A DNA stretch of 64,000 nucleotides from Paenibacillus rhizophilus (GTDB lineage Bacteria > Bacillota > Bacilli > Paenibacillales > Paenibacillaceae): NCBI RefSeq assembly GCF_003854965.1, contig NZ_RQPI01000009.1, forward strand, positions 62,001 through 126,000, in the 5' to 3' direction. Made by a program: the position numbers and the translations under genes. Position 1 is the first letter of the stretch; the number at the start of each line of letters is the position of its first letter. Below the pieces are notes generated by a model. That model saw only the letters and a program-made list of their open reading frames with translations, was not told the DNA's origin and did not search any database. Positions 15,439 to 24,773 of this stretch are shown piece by piece.

Positions 15439-17514
15439 ATGCCCAAAAAGAACAAGGCAGGCTCGACCATGCGAACAAAGTTGATAGCAATTTATTTAAT
15501 TGTATTGATTGTTCCGAGCCTCATTATCGGAGGCCTGACATATCGGACGGCCAGCAGCGCAGTAACGGATCAACTCGCCTATAATGCGAGGGAGAGTGTT
15601 ACGGCAGTAAATGATATCGTCAATTCGAATATCCGGTCCAAAATAGACGATGTAAAATATTTCGTCGATGCCGTTTCTTCAGCCACGGTCAACAGCGACC
15701 CGAACGGAGAAGCATACGCTGAGCTGAAAGGCAGATTGAAGGAGTATGCGGCGATGCATCCCGATGTGCTGGAAGCGTACATAGGAACTGATCAGGGTAA
15801 AGTCGTAACAGCTTCCGATACCCCCCTTCCCGGCGGATACGATCCTAGGCTGGAGGCTCCTTATGTTAGCGCTATCAAAAATGGAAAAGACCCAGTGATC
15901 TCGCCGGTATTTCAAAATGCGAACAAGGAGACGGTTGTCTCGATATCGTCAATCCTAAAGGACAAAAGCGGCGTATTCTTTCTGCAACTGAACTTGAAGC
16001 AGCTGGCGGATCTGGTCGATCTTAAGGTCGGCAAACAGGGGTATATCCTGATTGCGGACAGCAGCAAGAGGTTTGTGGTGCATCCCACTGAGCCTCTAGG
16101 CCAGCAGTCATCCGTGGAATTTGTCAAAAAAATGTTCGAGAACGATGCCGGCTCGTTCAATTATGAATATAAAGGCTCCAAGAAAACCCTGACCTATATG
16201 GTCAATGAACTTACCGGTTGGAGAATAGCCGGGACAATCAACACAAGTGAAATAACCGGCGCGTCGAAAGGCATCCGGACGACCGCGCTTCTTGTCATCG
16301 CCGCGTCGGTACTGCTTGCTTTGGTGCCGCTCTACTTTATATTGCGCGCTCTTTTGGGGCCGCTGGGCCGGCTAAGCAAAGCGACGGAGATCATCAGCCA
16401 AGGCGATCTTTCGCAGGATATCGGCTCCTTCGGACGGGACGAGATCGGCCAGTTGGCCGGTAATTTCAAGACGATGGTCGCCAGTCTAAGAGAGATGATA
16501 CTCGGGGTACAGGAAATGACCGACAACGTATCTTCTTCGGCCGCGGAGCTGACGGCCAGCGCCGAGATGACGACAAAGGCGATCGAGCATGTGACCGTTG
16601 CCATCCAGGAGGTGGCTTCCGGAAACGAGCGGCAGGTAGGGAGTGTGCATAAAGGGATGGAAGGCACGGCCGCGACTGCTGCGGAAGTGTCGAATATTTC
16701 CGGGTACATGAATGAAGTGTCGGCGATGATGGACAATACCTCCCGCTCTGCGGCGGAAGGCAACGATTCGGTCATCCAGGTCGTCGACAAAATCAACGGC
16801 ATTCACGAGACAGTCGAGGAGCTGGGAGCCGTCATCGACAAGCTGAATGAGCGCAGCGGACATATTGTAGGCATCGTGGGCATTATTACGGGAATCGCCC
16901 GGCAGACGAATCTGCTGGCGCTTAACGCGTCCATTGAGGCAGCGAGAGCCGGGGAGCATGGCCGCGGATTTGCGGTTGTCGCCGCGGAGGTCCGCAAGCT
17001 GGCTGAGGAATCGGAGCAATCGGCACGCCAGATTTCAGAGGTAATCGTTTCTATTAATAGCGAGATGAAAGAAGCGATAGTGACGATGAACAACGCTAAG
17101 GAGAAAGTATCCGAGGGAATCCTCGCGGTCGATACGACCGGGCGCTCCTTCTCGCGGATCCGCAGGGCGGTAAAGGGAGCGGCGGAAAAAATCAAGTCGA
17201 TGGGCGAAGGGGTTCAGACCTTGTCTTCGGAAGCCGGCGGCATGGAGAGGGCAATGGAGGAAATCCGCATTATTTCCCAGGAGGCGGCAGCGAACACGGA
17301 GACGATTTCGGCCGCGGCGCAGCAGCAGCTTGCCTCGGTGGAGGAAATCGCATCCTCGTCGTCGGACCTCAGCCGTCTGGCCGACGATCTGCAGTCTCTG
17401 GTCAGCCGCTTCAAACTGCACGGTTCCCATGCGGCAGGCCGTCCTGACGAGGAACAGGCTGAGCCGGAGACGGCTACGGATGAGGAAGAATCTTCGCCCG
17501 GAATGGCGAGCTAG
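15439..17514 (+). CDS. Methyl-accepting chemotaxis protein (Cache sensor)
   Basis: 691 aa. TM1 (about 12-35) and TM2 (about 280-303) flank a ~245-residue extracellular Cache-type sensor. A HAMP linker follows, then a long methyl-accepting domain whose hairpin tip reads [20 protein letters not shown]-like (seen as [20 protein letters not shown], about 490-510). The cytoplasmic tail ends in acidic residues without a CheB/CheR pentapeptide that I can recognise. Ligand unknown, probably a small organic acid or amino acid. Transcription from a sigma-D-like promoter is supported upstream. The ATG at 15439 follows a weak GGGGGAA site. Confidence 0.92.
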   Translation: MPKKNKAGSTMRTKLIAIYLIVLIVPSLIIGGLTYRTASSAVTDQLAYNARESVTAVNDIVNSNIRSKIDDVKYFVDAVSSATVNSDPNGEAYAELKGRLKEYAAMHPDVLEAYIGTDQGKVVTASDTPLPGGYDPRLEAPYVSAIKNGKDPVISPVFQNANKETVVSISSILKDKSGVFFLQLNLKQLADLVDLKVGKQGYILIADSSKRFVVHPTEPLGQQSSVEFVKKMFENDAGSFNYEYKGSKKTLTYMVNELTGWRIAGTINTSEITGASKGIRTTALLVIAASVLLALVPLYFILRALLGPLGRLSKATEIISQGDLSQDIGSFGRDEIGQLAGNFKTMVASLREMILGVQEMTDNVSSSAAELTASAEMTTKAIEHVTVAIQEVASGNERQVGSVHKGMEGTAATAAEVSNISGYMNEVSAMMDNTSRSAAEGNDSVIQVVDKINGIHETVEELGAVIDKLNERSGHIVGIVGIITGIARQTNLLALNASIEAARAGEHGRGFAVVAAEVRKLAEESEQSARQISEVIVSINSEMKEAIVTMNNAKEKVSEGILAVDTTGRSFSRIRRAVKGAAEKIKSMGEGVQTLSSEAGGMERAMEEIRIISQEAAANTETISAAAQQQLASVEEIASSSSDLSRLADDLQSLVSRFKLHGSHAAGRPDEEQAEPETATDEEESSPGMAS

Positions 17515-17586
17515 GCTTTCCTTTGGAGTCTCCTTGCAAGTATACTGTTAGGCAAACGCAAGGAGAATTTAAGGGGGGACTGCATC

Positions 17587-18399
17587 ATGGCAGATCAATT
17601 AAAAGGCGTCACCATCGCTCTGGCCGGTCCGCGCAAGTCGGAGGAATTGGCGAAGCTGGTGAGCAATATGGGCGGAACCGCGCTGCTGCGGCCAGCCCAG
17701 GGCACGGTGTTTCTGGACGGCGAAGAGCTGCGCCAGGAGCTGGAAGAATGGACCCTCAATCCCCCGGACTGGAGTATTCTTACTACGGGAATGGGCCTGG
17801 ATGCTTTGTTCCAAACCGCGGGCGGCATGGGCCTCGAGGAGCGCTTTCAGGAAGTGCTGGCAGGCTCGATGATCGCGGCCCGGGGCTACAAGACGGTAAA
17901 CGCGCTGAAGAAGAGAGGGCTTGTTCCGCACGTGCGCGATGATGACGGAAGCACGACGGGGCTGATCCGCGGCCTTGCGCCTTTCGACTTCCAGGGCAAG
18001 GCGGTCGTTCTTCAGCTGCACGGCGATCCCGCTCCGCGGTTGAACGCCTGGCTTAAGGAGGCCGGGGCCGAGGTCCGGCAGGTTCTGCCTTACCGGCATA
18101 TGCCGCCGGAGCAAGAGGATCTTGAGCGGTTGCTCATGGAAATAACGGAGGAGAAGGTGGATGCCGTGACTTTCACCAGCGCGCCGCAGATCCGTTTTCT
18201 GGCCGAATACGCGGGCAGCCGCGGCATGCTGCAGGCGATGCTTGAAGCCTTCGAGACCGGAGTGCTTGCTGTCGCAGTGGGCCGGGTTACAGCCGATGCG
18301 CTGAAAGAGGCGGGCATTCGAAGGATCGTCATGCCGGAGCAGGAGCGGATGGGCAGCATGATCGTGGAGCTTGGACGCTATTTGGCGTCACATCGCTAG
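17587..18399 (+). CDS. Uroporphyrinogen-III synthase family protein (HemD-like)
   Basis: 270 aa, two-lobed HemD fold. The N-terminal lobe starts GVTIALAGPRKSEELAKLV. The second lobe carries DAVTFTSAPQIRFLAEYAG and AVAVGRVTADALKEAGI, the conserved T/S-rich and VG-x-x-T-A segments of the family. HemD closes hydroxymethylbilane to uroporphyrinogen III. This copy is away from any hem operon, so it may be a paralogue with another role. The ATG at 17587 has AAGGGGGGA upstream and a clear terminator follows. Confidence 0.75.
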   Translation: MADQLKGVTIALAGPRKSEELAKLVSNMGGTALLRPAQGTVFLDGEELRQELEEWTLNPPDWSILTTGMGLDALFQTAGGMGLEERFQEVLAGSMIAARGYKTVNALKKRGLVPHVRDDDGSTTGLIRGLAPFDFQGKAVVLQLHGDPAPRLNAWLKEAGAEVRQVLPYRHMPPEQEDLERLLMEITEEKVDAVTFTSAPQIRFLAEYAGSRGMLQAMLEAFETGVLAVAVGRVTADALKEAGIRRIVMPEQERMGSMIVELGRYLASHR

Positions 18400-18423
18400 C
18401 CGCCTTCCAGGTAAAAATAACGG

Positions 18424-18462
18424 GAGCATTTCCGGGCCGAGCCGGCCGGAGATGCTCTTTTT
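18424..18462 (+). terminator. Rho-independent terminator
   Basis: GAGCAT pairs with ATGCTC around TTCCGG/CCGGAG-type pairing, followed by TTTTTA. It ends the HemD-like transcript. Confidence 0.85.
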
Positions 18463-18586
18463 ACATCGCATGGTTAACCGGAGGAGGCGGTTCCCCGTTT
18501 TCGTGAATGGACATCCGGCATCATTTTCCTTAAAATATAGGCAGTATGGATTGAATGACTACGGATACCTACACAAGGAGGCCCTT

Positions 18587-19225
18587 ATGGATAAAAGAAA
18601 ATGTCTGCTGCTGGGAGAATATACTCATCCCCGGTTCCATCCGCTGCAGGGTGTGGACGAACAAGTCAGCCATATATTAAATGATTTGATGATCGTCCAA
18701 TGTTCGGAAAACAAAAAAATGCTGCTGAGCGAGAACCTCGGCGCCTACGATCTGTGCATTGGATATAATGAGCTGTGGAATGAATCGGTTTCCCCGCAGC
18801 AGACGGCCGGGCTGCTGAGCTATGTCGCCGGCGGCGGCGGACTCATCGTTCTACATACAGGTGTGTCCCTCGCGAACCGCAATGAATTGGCCCAACTGAT
18901 CGGCGCCAGATTTGCGGGGCATCCGCCATACGGACCGCTCGAATTCCGCACCCGGGAGCATGATATCACGGAAGGCGTGGAGAGCTTTAAGCTGGAAGAA
19001 GAGCCTTACCGCTTTGAATTCGACCCGTTTACGGAGAAGACGGTCCTGCTCGAATTCGAGGCAGGCGGACAGTGGTGGCCGGCGGGCTGGTGCCACAGCT
19101 ATGGTCTGGGACGGGTAGTCTACCTGATGCCAGGGCATCATGAGCCTTCGTTCCGCCATCCCGAGGTGAGGAAGCTGCTGCTGCAAGCCGCTACATGGGC
19201 GGCCCGGATTCCGATCCGGCAGTAA
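18587..19225 (+). CDS. ThuA-like (glutamine-amidotransferase-fold) protein
   Basis: 212 aa, ThuA-like domain (trehalose-utilisation type, class I glutamine-amidotransferase fold). Family segments include GGGGLIVLHTGV, FAGHPPYGPLEFR and GRVVYLMPGHHE. ThuA proteins are linked to sugar/oligosaccharide metabolism, but the reaction is not well established. The start is the ATG at 18587 behind AAGGAGG (18575-18581); a longer in-frame extension upstream would run through the preceding terminator and is rejected. Monocistronic, with the inverted repeat element downstream. Confidence 0.82.
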   Translation: MDKRKCLLLGEYTHPRFHPLQGVDEQVSHILNDLMIVQCSENKKMLLSENLGAYDLCIGYNELWNESVSPQQTAGLLSYVAGGGGLIVLHTGVSLANRNELAQLIGARFAGHPPYGPLEFRTREHDITEGVESFKLEEEPYRFEFDPFTEKTVLLEFEAGGQWWPAGWCHSYGLGRVVYLMPGHHEPSFRHPEVRKLLLQAATWAARIPIRQ

Positions 19226-19275
19226 AGGGACAGTAAAGGCCATTTTTTGTGCGCCCCCGCCCGGTAAGGTATAAT

Positions 19276-19381
19276 TTAAAATACAAGAATTTATAAGTTT
19301 CACGCTTATAAAAGACCTTGTATTTCTACGAGAAACGCACTTGCGTCTTAAAAAGACGCCGTCAGGCGTTTCTTCTTGACC
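19276..19381 (-). repeat. Two-hairpin dispersed repeat, copy 2 (inverted)
   Basis: Inverse-orientation copy of the element at 2345-2450, roughly 85% identical by eye with no gaps. Hairpin 1: AGAAACGC (19331-19338) with GCGTTTCT (19366-19373), inner stem GCGTCTT/AAGACGC (19343-19349 with 19353-19359). Hairpin 2: AAATACAAG with CTTGTATTT, enclosing a perfect TTTATAAG/CTTATAAA stem and loop CGTGAAA (read on the minus strand). It lies between the ThuA-like and phasin-like genes. Confidence 0.75.
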
Positions 19382-19426
19382 GTTGCCTAAGCCTTCAGCA
19401 AAACGGAATCCAAGGAGGAAGAGAAT

Positions 19427-19789
19427 ATGAGCGATTTGTTTAAAAAAGCGATCTCTTTAGGAGTGGGACTCACCGTTGTCAGCAAGGAAAAGGTGGAAAA
19501 AGCCGTTGATGAGCTGGTCAAGCGGGGAGAAGTGGCTCCCTCGGAATCCAAGGCGCTTGTCGACCGGCTGATTGAGCGGGGCGAGGAAGAACGGGGCATA
19601 ATAAAATCGGCGGTTCAAGAGCAGGTGCAGCGCGTGCTTAAGGATTTAAACGTTCCGGCAAAAAGCGACATCGCCGCATTGGAGGAACGAATTGCCGTTC
19701 TTGAGCAGCGTCTAGCCGAGCTTGAGGGCATATCCCGATTGGAGGAAACGCAGCCGGCGGAAGGAATGCCGGATACGCGCACGGATTAA
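19427..19789 (+). CDS. Phasin-like coiled-coil protein
   Basis: 120 aa. A short amphipathic N-terminus (LFKKAISLGVGLTVV) is followed by helices rich in Lys/Glu, ending in a heptad coiled coil (IAALEERIAVLEQRLAELEG, about 84-103) and an acidic tail. It resembles the small phasin/PhaI-type proteins often found beside AarF/UbiB genes in Bacillota; surface binding of lipid or polyhydroxyalkanoate granules is only a suggestion. CAAGGAGG supports the ATG. The next gene starts three bases after its stop, so the two are translationally coupled. Confidence 0.75.
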   Translation: MSDLFKKAISLGVGLTVVSKEKVEKAVDELVKRGEVAPSESKALVDRLIERGEEERGIIKSAVQEQVQRVLKDLNVPAKSDIAALEERIAVLEQRLAELEGISRLEETQPAEGMPDTRTD

Positions 19790-19792
19790 TAA

Positions 19793-21460
19793 ATGGTGCG
19801 GATCAGGCATGCCGGACGTTACCGGTCCATCGCCATGGCGCTGATGCGTCATGGCTTCGGCTATATGGTGGAAGAATTGGGTTTATACCGCGTGCTGTCG
19901 CTTCCGCGCCGGCTGGTGACCCAGGAGGCGCACGCTAGCCGGACGCTCGGGGAGCGGATACGGCTTGTTCTTGAGGACTTGGGGCCGACCTTCGTCAAGC
20001 TCGGCCAGCTTGCGAGCACTCGCTCCGATCTGCTTCCGGAATCCATTATTACGGAGCTGGTAAAGCTGCAGGATCATGTGCCGCCTTTTCCGGCGGAAAC
20101 GGCGCGGAATATTCTGGAGCAGGAGCTGGATCAGCCGCTTAGCGAGGTGTTCGATTCCTTTGACGATGTTCCGCTTGCCGCCGCTTCCATCGGGCAGGTT
20201 CACCGTGGAGTTCTGCTCAGCGGGACGGCGGTGGCGATCAAAATCCAGCGCCCCGGCGTCATGCGAATGATGAGCCGCGACCTGGAAATTCTCCGCGATC
20301 TGACTGCGCTTGCCGAGCGGCGTCTGGACTGGGCGAAGCAGTACGGCATCTCCCGGATGGCGGAGGAGTTCTCCAAGTCCCTGATGAACGAACTGGATTA
20401 CAGCCAGGAGGGCCGCAATGCGGAAAGAATCGCGCAGCAGCTTGAGGACAACAAATCAGCCTATATTCCGGCGATTTATTGGGATTACACCTCTTCGCGG
20501 GTGCTGACGATGGAATATGTGGAGGGCATCACGCTGAACCGGCGGGAAGCGCTGCTGAGCAAAGGCGTGAATCTCAAAGATACCGCCGAGCGGCTGGTGG
20601 ACATCATGCTGGGGCTGATTTTTATCGACGGCTTCTTCCATGCCGATCCCCATCCCGGAAACGTGATGATGACGGACGAGGGGAAGCTTGCGCTGATCGA
20701 TTTCGGCATGGTCGGCCGCCTGAGCGAGGAGACAAGGGACCATCTGTCGGGCCTGATCATCGCTCTGATGCGCAAAAATACGGAAGCCATGGTGCGCGCG
20801 ATTCTGCGCCTCGGTGTCATTCCGGAGGAGGCGGACCGTTCCGCGCTTTATGAAGACATGGACCGGTTGAGAGAGGAGTACTATGATGTTCCTTTCAGCC
20901 AGGTCAGCATCGGCAAGGCGCTTAACGATCTGTTCGCGGTTGCCCGGCGCCACCGGCTGGCGATTCCGCCCGATCTGGCGATGCTGGGCAAGACGATGCT
21001 GACTCTGGAAGGGGTCGTGGGCAATCTGGACCCTTCCTTCAGCATCATTCAAATGGCGGAGCCTTTCGGCCGGCAGCTTGTGAAACAGCGCTTCAGCAGC
21101 AGTCGCCTGCAGCGCAAGCTGCTCGGCGGGGTCGCCGACCTTGCCGAGAGCCTGGTGGAGCTGCCCGGACAAGCCCGGCAGCTGTCGGCGCTGATCAGCA
21201 GGGGCAGGCTGAAGGTGGAGGTCGGCGTACCCGAGCTGCAGAGCTTGCTGCGCAAGCTGGACCGCATCGGCAACCGGCTCTCGTTCAGCATTGTGCTGCT
21301 GGCCTTCAGCATTATTATGGTCGGGCTGATTATCGGCTCTTCGCTGCGCCGCGAGCCTTCCGTGCTGTGGAATTTTCCGACCGTCGAAATCGGCTCGGTG
21401 GTTGCGCTGTTCATGTTTGTCTGGCTGATTTACTCGATTTTCAAATCGGGTAGATTCTGA
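19793..21460 (+). CDS. AarF/UbiB (ABC1) family atypical kinase
   Basis: 555 aa. Family motifs in order: the KxGQ motif in FVKLGQLASTRSDLLPE (about 65-80), the Ala-rich nucleotide loop AAASIGQVHRG, the catalytic lysine in AIKIQRPG, DGFFHADPHPGNVM and the metal-binding LIDFGMVG. Two C-terminal transmembrane helices (about 495-515 and 530-550) anchor it. UbiB/ADCK proteins are membrane ATPases that support isoprenoid quinone biosynthesis; in a menaquinone-using Bacillota the role is inferred. It is coupled to the phasin-like gene (3-bp gap) without a strong ribosome site of its own. Confidence 0.9.
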   Translation: MVRIRHAGRYRSIAMALMRHGFGYMVEELGLYRVLSLPRRLVTQEAHASRTLGERIRLVLEDLGPTFVKLGQLASTRSDLLPESIITELVKLQDHVPPFPAETARNILEQELDQPLSEVFDSFDDVPLAAASIGQVHRGVLLSGTAVAIKIQRPGVMRMMSRDLEILRDLTALAERRLDWAKQYGISRMAEEFSKSLMNELDYSQEGRNAERIAQQLEDNKSAYIPAIYWDYTSSRVLTMEYVEGITLNRREALLSKGVNLKDTAERLVDIMLGLIFIDGFFHADPHPGNVMMTDEGKLALIDFGMVGRLSEETRDHLSGLIIALMRKNTEAMVRAILRLGVIPEEADRSALYEDMDRLREEYYDVPFSQVSIGKALNDLFAVARRHRLAIPPDLAMLGKTMLTLEGVVGNLDPSFSIIQMAEPFGRQLVKQRFSSSRLQRKLLGGVADLAESLVELPGQARQLSALISRGRLKVEVGVPELQSLLRKLDRIGNRLSFSIVLLAFSIIMVGLIIGSSLRREPSVLWNFPTVEIGSVVALFMFVWLIYSIFKSGRF

Positions 21461-21547
21461 GTATAGAAGAACAAGGGACGGAAGAACTCCGGCAGGAGTT
21501 CTTCCGCTTTTGATGTATAGGGTGTATACAAAAGGGAAATCGATAAA

Positions 21548-23227
21548 ATGAGGAAGAATGAGGTGATGAAATTGCCGGGTTTTAAAGAGTTGGGAGTTTC
21601 GGAGGCGCTGACGGCGCTTCTGCGGGGGCAAGGCATTGCACAGCCTACCCCGGTTCAGGCGGAAGCAATTCCGCCGGTGGTGCAGGGTCTGGACGTCATT
21701 GCGAGAGCCAAGACGGGAACGGGCAAGACGCTGGCTTTTCTGCTGCCGATATTGGATAAAATCAGGCCGGACCGGCCTTTTCCGCAAGCGCTGATCATGG
21801 CACCGACCCGGGAGCTGGCCCTTCAGATTACGGAGGAAGCGCGGAAGCTTACGAGCCAGAGCGACATCAAGATCCTGGCGGTATACGGCGGACAGGACGT
21901 GGAGAAGCAGCTGCGCAAGCTTGAGAGCGGCAGACATCTCATTATCGGTACGCCGGGCAGACTGCTGGACCATATGCGCCGCGAGACACTGGCTTTGGGC
22001 GGAGTGACCATGCTGGTGCTCGACGAAGCGGACCAAATGCTGCATATGGGCTTTCTCGACGAGGTGGAAAGCATCATTACGGCGATCCCCTCGAGGCGGC
22101 AGACAATGCTGTTCTCGGCGACCATGCCCGATCCGATTAAGCAGCTGGCGGCAAGCTATATGAAGCAGCCGGTCGACATTGTGATCAAGAGCGGCTCGCC
22201 GATTCCGCTGGACAATATCCGCCAGCAGGTCGTCGAGTGTACCGACCGTGCGAAGGAGGAAGCGCTTAAAGCGTTGATCGAACGGGACCGCCCGTATTTG
22301 GCCATTATTTTTTGCCGGACGAAACGCCGGGTGTCGAAGCTGAGCGAAGCTCTCAGCGAAGCGGGCTATGACTGCGATGAGCTGCACGGCGACCTGTCGC
22401 AGAACAAGCGGGAGTCGGTCATGAAGACGTTCCGTGAGGCGAAGCTTCAACTGCTGGTCGCGACCGACGTCGCTGCCCGCGGGCTTGACGTGGAGGGCGT
22501 GACCCATGTCTTCAATTACGATATGCCGCTGGATGTGGACAGCTACATTCATCGCATCGGCCGCACCGGACGGGCGGGCGGCAAAGGGCTCGCGATCACC
22601 TTCGCCTCTCCGCGCGACCGCGCGGGGCTTGAGATGATCGAGCGCGGCATTTCACAGCGGCTGGAACGCCGCCGCTATGAGAATGGCGAATTCGGCGAAG
22701 CCAAATTCGCCACGGGCACGGGCGGCGGCGCGCGCGGAGGCGCCGCTTCCGAGTCCGCGCGGACCGGGCGCGGACCCAAGGCGGGCGGCGCGCGGGTAAG
22801 CGGCCGCGGCAAGGAATCGGGCGGCCGGGGCAGGGACGCCGACCGGGGACGGCGCAGCCGCCAGGACGGAGCGGCTGCGGACAAACGCGCTGCGCACAGC
22901 GGCCAAGGCCGTGCGCAGGGCGGCCAAGCCCGTGCGCAGGGTAGCCCAGGCCATGCGCAGGGGGGCCAAGGCCATGCGCAGGGTAGTCAAGCCCGTGCGC
23001 AGGGTGGCCAAGGCCATGCGCAGGGGGGCCAAGGCCGTACGCAGGGGAGCCAAGGCCATGCGCAGGGCGGGCCTTCCCGCGGCGGCGCGGCCCGCAGCGG
23101 CGGCAGGAAAGGCGCTGCCGGCAAGGCCGCACCCGGCTACGCCGGCCGGGGAAGCGGCGGACACGGCGCGCGGAGCGGTGAGGCGGGCCGCAAAGGCGGC
23201 GGCAGCCGAGGTAACCGCGGCAGATAA
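21548..23227 (+). CDS. DEAD-box RNA helicase (CshA/RhlE-like) with a Gly/Arg/Gln-rich repeat tail
   Basis: 559 aa. The helicase core spans residues ~7-370: Q motif near FKELGVSEALTALL, AKTGTGKT, PTRELALQ, TPGRLLDH, VLDEADQML, SATMP, VATDVAARGLDV and HRIGRTGRAG. It unwinds RNA in ribosome assembly, mRNA decay or cold adaptation. The remaining ~180 residues are low-complexity RGG-type sequence with eight heptapeptide repeats (22901-23068). The start is either ATG 21548 or ATG 21566 (MKLPGF); the latter is better spaced from AGGAAG. A weak hairpin with GGCGGC/GCCGCC follows near 23297-23321. Confidence 0.92.
   Translation: MRKNEVMKLPGFKELGVSEALTALLRGQGIAQPTPVQAEAIPPVVQGLDVIARAKTGTGKTLAFLLPILDKIRPDRPFPQALIMAPTRELALQITEEARKLTSQSDIKILAVYGGQDVEKQLRKLESGRHLIIGTPGRLLDHMRRETLALGGVTMLVLDEADQMLHMGFLDEVESIITAIPSRRQTMLFSATMPDPIKQLAASYMKQPVDIVIKSGSPIPLDNIRQQVVECTDRAKEEALKALIERDRPYLAIIFCRTKRRVSKLSEALSEAGYDCDELHGDLSQNKRESVMKTFREAKLQLLVATDVAARGLDVEGVTHVFNYDMPLDVDSYIHRIGRTGRAGGKGLAITFASPRDRAGLEMIERGISQRLERRRYENGEFGEAKFATGTGGGARGGAASESARTGRGPKAGGARVSGRGKESGGRGRDADRGRRSRQDGAAADKRAAHSGQGRAQGGQARAQGSPGHAQGGQGHAQGSQARAQGGQGHAQGGQGRTQGSQGHAQGGPSRGGAARSGGRKGAAGKAAPGYAGRGSGGHGARSGEAGRKGGGSRGNRGR
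22901..23068 (+). repeat. Eight 21-bp tandem repeats encoding a heptapeptide
   Basis: In-frame units of the form GQGHAQG (variants GQGRAQG, GQARAQG, SPGHAQG, SQARAQG, GQGRTQG, SQGHAQG) occupy 168 bp of the helicase tail. The DNA units are near-identical (GGCCAAGGCCATGCGCAGGG), so repeat number probably varies between strains by slippage. Confidence 0.85.
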
Positions 23228-23374
23228 AGGACGCCGGGCTATGCCGGCATATGAAAGAACCGCCCGATAACGGCGGTTGGCAGAGATTTCTTGGGAGGCG
23301 GCTGAAACATTTGCCGCCTTTAGCTTGTCTATAAGGGTATACAACAGCAACACCGGTTATAAGGAGGAAGCGCT

Positions 23375-24214
23375 ATGCGCAAAAAAATATGGATTCCTCT
23401 CCTGTTCCTTGTCGTCATCGCCGCCGGCTGGGGAATAGGGAAATATACATCGCCGGCTTCATCCACCGGCGGCGGGGCCGCAGCCGTTGATCAGCCGAAC
23501 CTTAATGGAGCGGCGGCGACGGAACCGGCGGGCACACCGCCGGCCCCTTCGGCTTCTCCTTCAGCCTCTCCTTCAGTCTCACAGGAGGCGCTGAGCGGGG
23601 GACCTGCCGGAGAGGCTCAGCTTGCGGCGACGAAGCCAGACAGCATCGGCGTCATCGTGAACAAGCAGTACGGGCTGCCCGATGACTATAAGCCGGCCGA
23701 TCTGGTGTATCCCGACGTTCCGTTTACATTTAAAGAAAAAATTGAAAAGCGGATGATGCGCAAGGAAGCGGCTCATGCGCTCGAAGAGATGTTCGCGGCC
23801 GCGAAGTTGGACAAGGTGTATTTGGCGGGGGTTTCCGCCTATCGCTCCGCGAAGACGCAGCGGAGTCTGTTCAACGCCTATGCGGAGCGGGACGGGGAGG
23901 AAAAGGCGCGCACTTACAGCGCCGTTCCCGGTTACAGCGAACATCAGACGGGGCTGGCGATCGACCTTTCCGGCAGGGACGGCAAATGTGCGGCGGAGAG
24001 CTGTTTTGCCGGAACGAAGGAGGCGAATTGGCTGGCGCTCCATGCGCCGGAGTATGGTTTCATTATCCGTTATCCGGAAGGGAAAGCAGCCGTTACGGGT
24101 TACATGTACGAGCCGTGGCATGTACGTTATGTGGGCAAGGAGATCGCCCGTTACCTGACGGAAAAAGGCATTACGCTGGAGGAGTACTATAACGCCGTGC
24201 CCGTCTCAAAATAA
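23375..24214 (+). CDS. M15B D-alanyl-D-alanine carboxypeptidase, VanY-like
   Basis: 279 aa. An N-terminal membrane anchor (IWIPLLFLVVIAAGWGIG) and a ~60-residue Ala/Ser/Pro/Gly-rich spacer place the catalytic domain outside the membrane. The zinc site is complete: SEHQTGLAID gives the SxHxxGxAxD motif, and EPWHVRYVG the third ligand and catalytic region. It trims the terminal D-Ala from peptidoglycan stem peptides. The ATG at 23375 follows AAGGAGG. No vancomycin-resistance genes are nearby, so a housekeeping wall-remodelling role is more likely. Confidence 0.9.
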   Translation: MRKKIWIPLLFLVVIAAGWGIGKYTSPASSTGGGAAAVDQPNLNGAAATEPAGTPPAPSASPSASPSVSQEALSGGPAGEAQLAATKPDSIGVIVNKQYGLPDDYKPADLVYPDVPFTFKEKIEKRMMRKEAAHALEEMFAAAKLDKVYLAGVSAYRSAKTQRSLFNAYAERDGEEKARTYSAVPGYSEHQTGLAIDLSGRDGKCAAESCFAGTKEANWLALHAPEYGFIIRYPEGKAAVTGYMYEPWHVRYVGKEIARYLTEKGITLEEYYNAVPVSK

Positions 24215-24328
24215 TTGGGCGCGCTATTATTTTTTAAAAGTATCTGGTCCGGTTTTGACCTTGATTCACCAATTTCCGCCCCGGTTAAATAGTGTAAAAC
24301 CGCTATTAGCGCTTAAGGAGGCGACAAC

Positions 24329-24676
24329 GTGTCCGAGCATAATCATGTTGTAAGCAAAGACGGCAGCGTGGCGATCAATATGGTGAAGGAAACCCTGGAC
24401 CGGATCGAACCGGGTCAAAGAGAAGAAATCTTGAACAACTTCGATGCATTTCGGACTTATTTAAGCAAGCGGGTCCAACTGGCCAGGAAAATCGGCCTCA
24501 GCGAGGCGCAGCTTGCCCAAGCGGCCGAGAAGGTGGCCGATTATCTGGCCGCTTACGAGGAACCGCGCAACAGCGAGGAGAAGCTGCTTCTGGAACTGTG
24601 GAAAGTAGGCAGCAAAGAGGAGCGGACCAAGTTCGCATCCATGCTGGTCAGGCTTGCATTGTCCGAAACGGTCTAA
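24329..24676 (+). CDS. DUF3243 family protein
   Basis: 115 aa, soluble and mainly helical. The DUF3243-type segment FRTYLSKRVQLARKIGLSEAQ ... VADYLA is recognisable, related to B. subtilis YmfJ. Function is not known. The start is GTG at 24329 behind AAGGAGG, and a strong terminator follows at 24697-24728. Likely transcribed alone. Confidence 0.75.
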   Translation: MSEHNHVVSKDGSVAINMVKETLDRIEPGQREEILNNFDAFRTYLSKRVQLARKIGLSEAQLAQAAEKVADYLAAYEEPRNSEEKLLLELWKVGSKEERTKFASMLVRLALSETV

Positions 24677-24696
24677 GATCGGAATAGAGCGTTACT

Positions 24697-24728
24697 CCCT
24701 CTTTGGCTTTGCCGAAGAGGGCTTTTTT
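24697..24728 (+). terminator. Rho-independent terminator
   Basis: CCCTCTT pairs with AAGAGGG around GGCTTTGCC and is followed by CTTTTTT. Confidence 0.9.
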
Positions 24729-24773
24729 GGGTCATAGGCCGGCAGTCAGTTCACGCGGAAAGGATGCCTTACC

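Noticed and set aside
18371-18586. Extension of the ThuA-like gene by 72 codons
   Set aside because: It would start inside the HemD-like gene and cross a terminator; a strong AAGGAGG marks the ATG at 18587.
20456-22552. 698-residue minus-strand frame antisense to the AarF/UbiB and DEAD-box genes
   Set aside because: No ribosome site or recognisable family, low-complexity Arg/Gln/His composition typical of an antisense shadow in GC-rich DNA, and the plus-strand genes are unmistakable.
22911-23270. Frame encoding KPVRRVAK-like repeats resembling a histone H1-like tail
   Set aside because: It is an alternate frame of the helicase repeat region and has no ribosome site; the repeat pattern is imposed by the 21-bp units.
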